From assembly GCA_947074135.1 (NCBI GenBank), contig CAMTOL010000003.1, positions 1 to 25,032 of the forward strand: DNA of 25,032 nt, read 5' to 3'. The notes beneath the pieces were generated by a model, which was not told the DNA's origin, ran no database searches, and saw only the letters and a list, made by a program, of their open reading frames with translations. Position numbers and translations under genes: made by a program. Below are positions 24,242 to 25,032 of this stretch, one piece after another; positions within the stretch are counted from its first letter, which is position 1; each line of letters opens with the position of its first letter. The stretch is from an uncultured Rikenellaceae bacterium. GTDB taxonomy: Bacteria; Bacteroidota; Bacteroidia; Bacteroidales; Rikenellaceae.

Positions 24242-24371
24242 GCTGCTTCGCAGTCTTACAAATCCTTCGGATTTGCGCTTTGAGGATTTTTTCGTGCTTC
24301 GCACGCGATTTTGTGTCATTACTCTAACACCGTTTTCCATCGTTCTTTTGTTCACAAAAGAACCAAAAAAC
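24242..24371 (-). repeat. Modular hairpin repeat, minus-strand copy
   Basis: Read on the minus strand: linker ending GTTTTTTGG, hairpin GTTCTTTTG/CAAAAGAAC (plus 24342-24363, loop TTCA on plus), and a spacer with GATGG, GTGTTA and AATGACACAAAA. Then come hairpin CGTGC-GAA-GCACG (plus 24293-24305), tail hairpin CAAATCC-GAA-GGATTTG (plus 24259-24275), and CTGC-GAA-GCAG (plus 24243-24253). It occupies most of the 281-base gap inside the ABC exporter operon. Confidence 0.68.
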
Positions 24372-24427
24372 TCTGTTTTTTCCTCTTTGTTCACATTTTC
24401 AGTTATTGCTTGTGCTTTTATAGTTTT

Positions 24428-25032
24428 TTATATGTCCGACCTTTTGGCTTTTCGTGCCAGTCGGTAAAATACCTCATTCATACTCTCAGCCCCAAACTGC
24501 TCACGCAACGCTCTAGGAGAGTCTAAAGCATCGATGCGACCATCAACCATTATCGAAACCCTGTCGCAATACTCTGCCTCGTCCATATAGTGCGTCGTTA
24601 CGAAAACTGTAATCTCACGACCCGCCGCCTCGTAACTCATCTCCCAAAACTGTCGTCTAGTGACAGGGTCAACACCCCCAGTAGGCTCATCTAAAAAGAC
24701 TATCTTAGGTTCGTGAACGATTGCCACCGAGAATGCCAACTTCTGCTTCCACCCGAGCGGCAACTCCGAAACCATTGTGTCGCCCTGCTCCCTAAAGTTT
24801 AACCGTTCTAATAACTCCTCGGTCTTGCTTTTAATTGCCGACCCTCGCATCGAGTAAATTCCTCCAAATAATCGAATATTTTCTCTGACAGTCAGATAAC
24901 TATACAGCGAGAATCGTTGACTCATATAACCAATATTGCGTTTAATCTGCTCGCTGTGACGGGCACTGTCGAACCCACCAACTGTGGCACTACCCGACGT
25001 GGGAGTGCTAAGCCCACTAAGCATACGCATAG
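24428..25032 (-). CDS. ABC exporter ATPase, 5' end cut by the window edge
   Basis: The C-terminal ~200 residues of an ABC ATPase of the YbhF/YhhI drug-export class. The frame remains open to the window edge, and the Walker A motif that should precede RMLSGLSTPTSG lies outside. Seen are the Q-loop region IGYMSQRFSLYSYLTVRENI, an ABC signature read as LPLGWKQKLA (LSxGxxQ in most ABC proteins, with Leu replacing Ser), Walker B with D-loop IVFLDEPTGGVDP, and the H-loop His in FVTTHYMDEAEYCD. The C-terminal RALREQFGAESMNEVFYRL tail is typical of this exporter group. It powers the two downstream permeases. Confidence 0.88.
   Translation of the reverse strand, partial: MRMLSGLSTPTSGSATVGGFDSARHSEQIKRNIGYMSQRFSLYSYLTVRENIRLFGGIYSMRGSAIKSKTEELLERLNFREQGDTMVSELPLGWKQKLAFSVAIVHEPKIVFLDEPTGGVDPVTRRQFWEMSYEAAGREITVFVTTHYMDEAEYCDRVSIMVDGRIDALDSPRALREQFGAESMNEVFYRLARKAKRSDI

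Overview
The window looks like AT-rich chromosomal DNA from a member of the Bacteroidetes, most likely order Bacteroidales. The signs are promoter-like sequences of the TAnnTTTG type with little use of Shine-Dalgarno sites, an outer-membrane receptor of the carboxypeptidase-D-like/plug/beta-barrel type, a phosphate-selective porin in front of the pst genes, a RecO without a zinc motif, and a GH127 glycosidase. Genus cannot be fixed from sequence alone. No phage, IS transposase, CRISPR array, rRNA or tRNA was seen.

Layout. 29-2892 (+): a deoxynucleoside-kinase-like protein with altered active-site residues, an RsmF-type rRNA m5C methyltransferase, and RecO with an apparently missing canonical start codon. 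3067-5946 (-): a large outer-membrane beta-barrel receptor ending at a good terminator. 6080-14755 (+): a complete phosphate (Pho) block consisting of four 11-bp-phased Pho-box-like repeats, a phosphate-selective porin, pstS, pstC, pstA, pstB, phoU, a PhoB-type regulator and a PhoR-type kinase, closed by a 52-nt perfect palindrome followed by a T-run. Phosphate would cross the outer membrane through the porin, be captured by PstS, and enter through PstCA/PstB. PhoU and the two-component pair would sense and regulate. 14866-15675 (+): a secreted esterase. 15780-21229 (-): bacterioferritin, GH127, Maf, a hotdog thioesterase and a U32 family protein. 21453-21896 (-): RpiB. 21988-25032 (-): an ABC-2 type exporter with two permeases and a truncated ATPase.

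The most unusual content is between the genes. Several families of structured repeats occupy the gaps. (1) A modular repeat has hairpin stems that change from copy to copy while the GAA loop and the linker AAAAGTTTTTGG stay constant. (2) An inverted-repeat element starts at, or 2 nt after, the stop codons of the porin, pstS and pstB. Its stem sequence differs between copies but pairing is kept. (3) A 167-bp element between porin and pstS folds on paper into a four-way cloverleaf. (4) A ~39-bp palindromic module is present twice. I know of no named family matching these. The PstC permease also carries a PstS-like segment in its first periplasmic loop.
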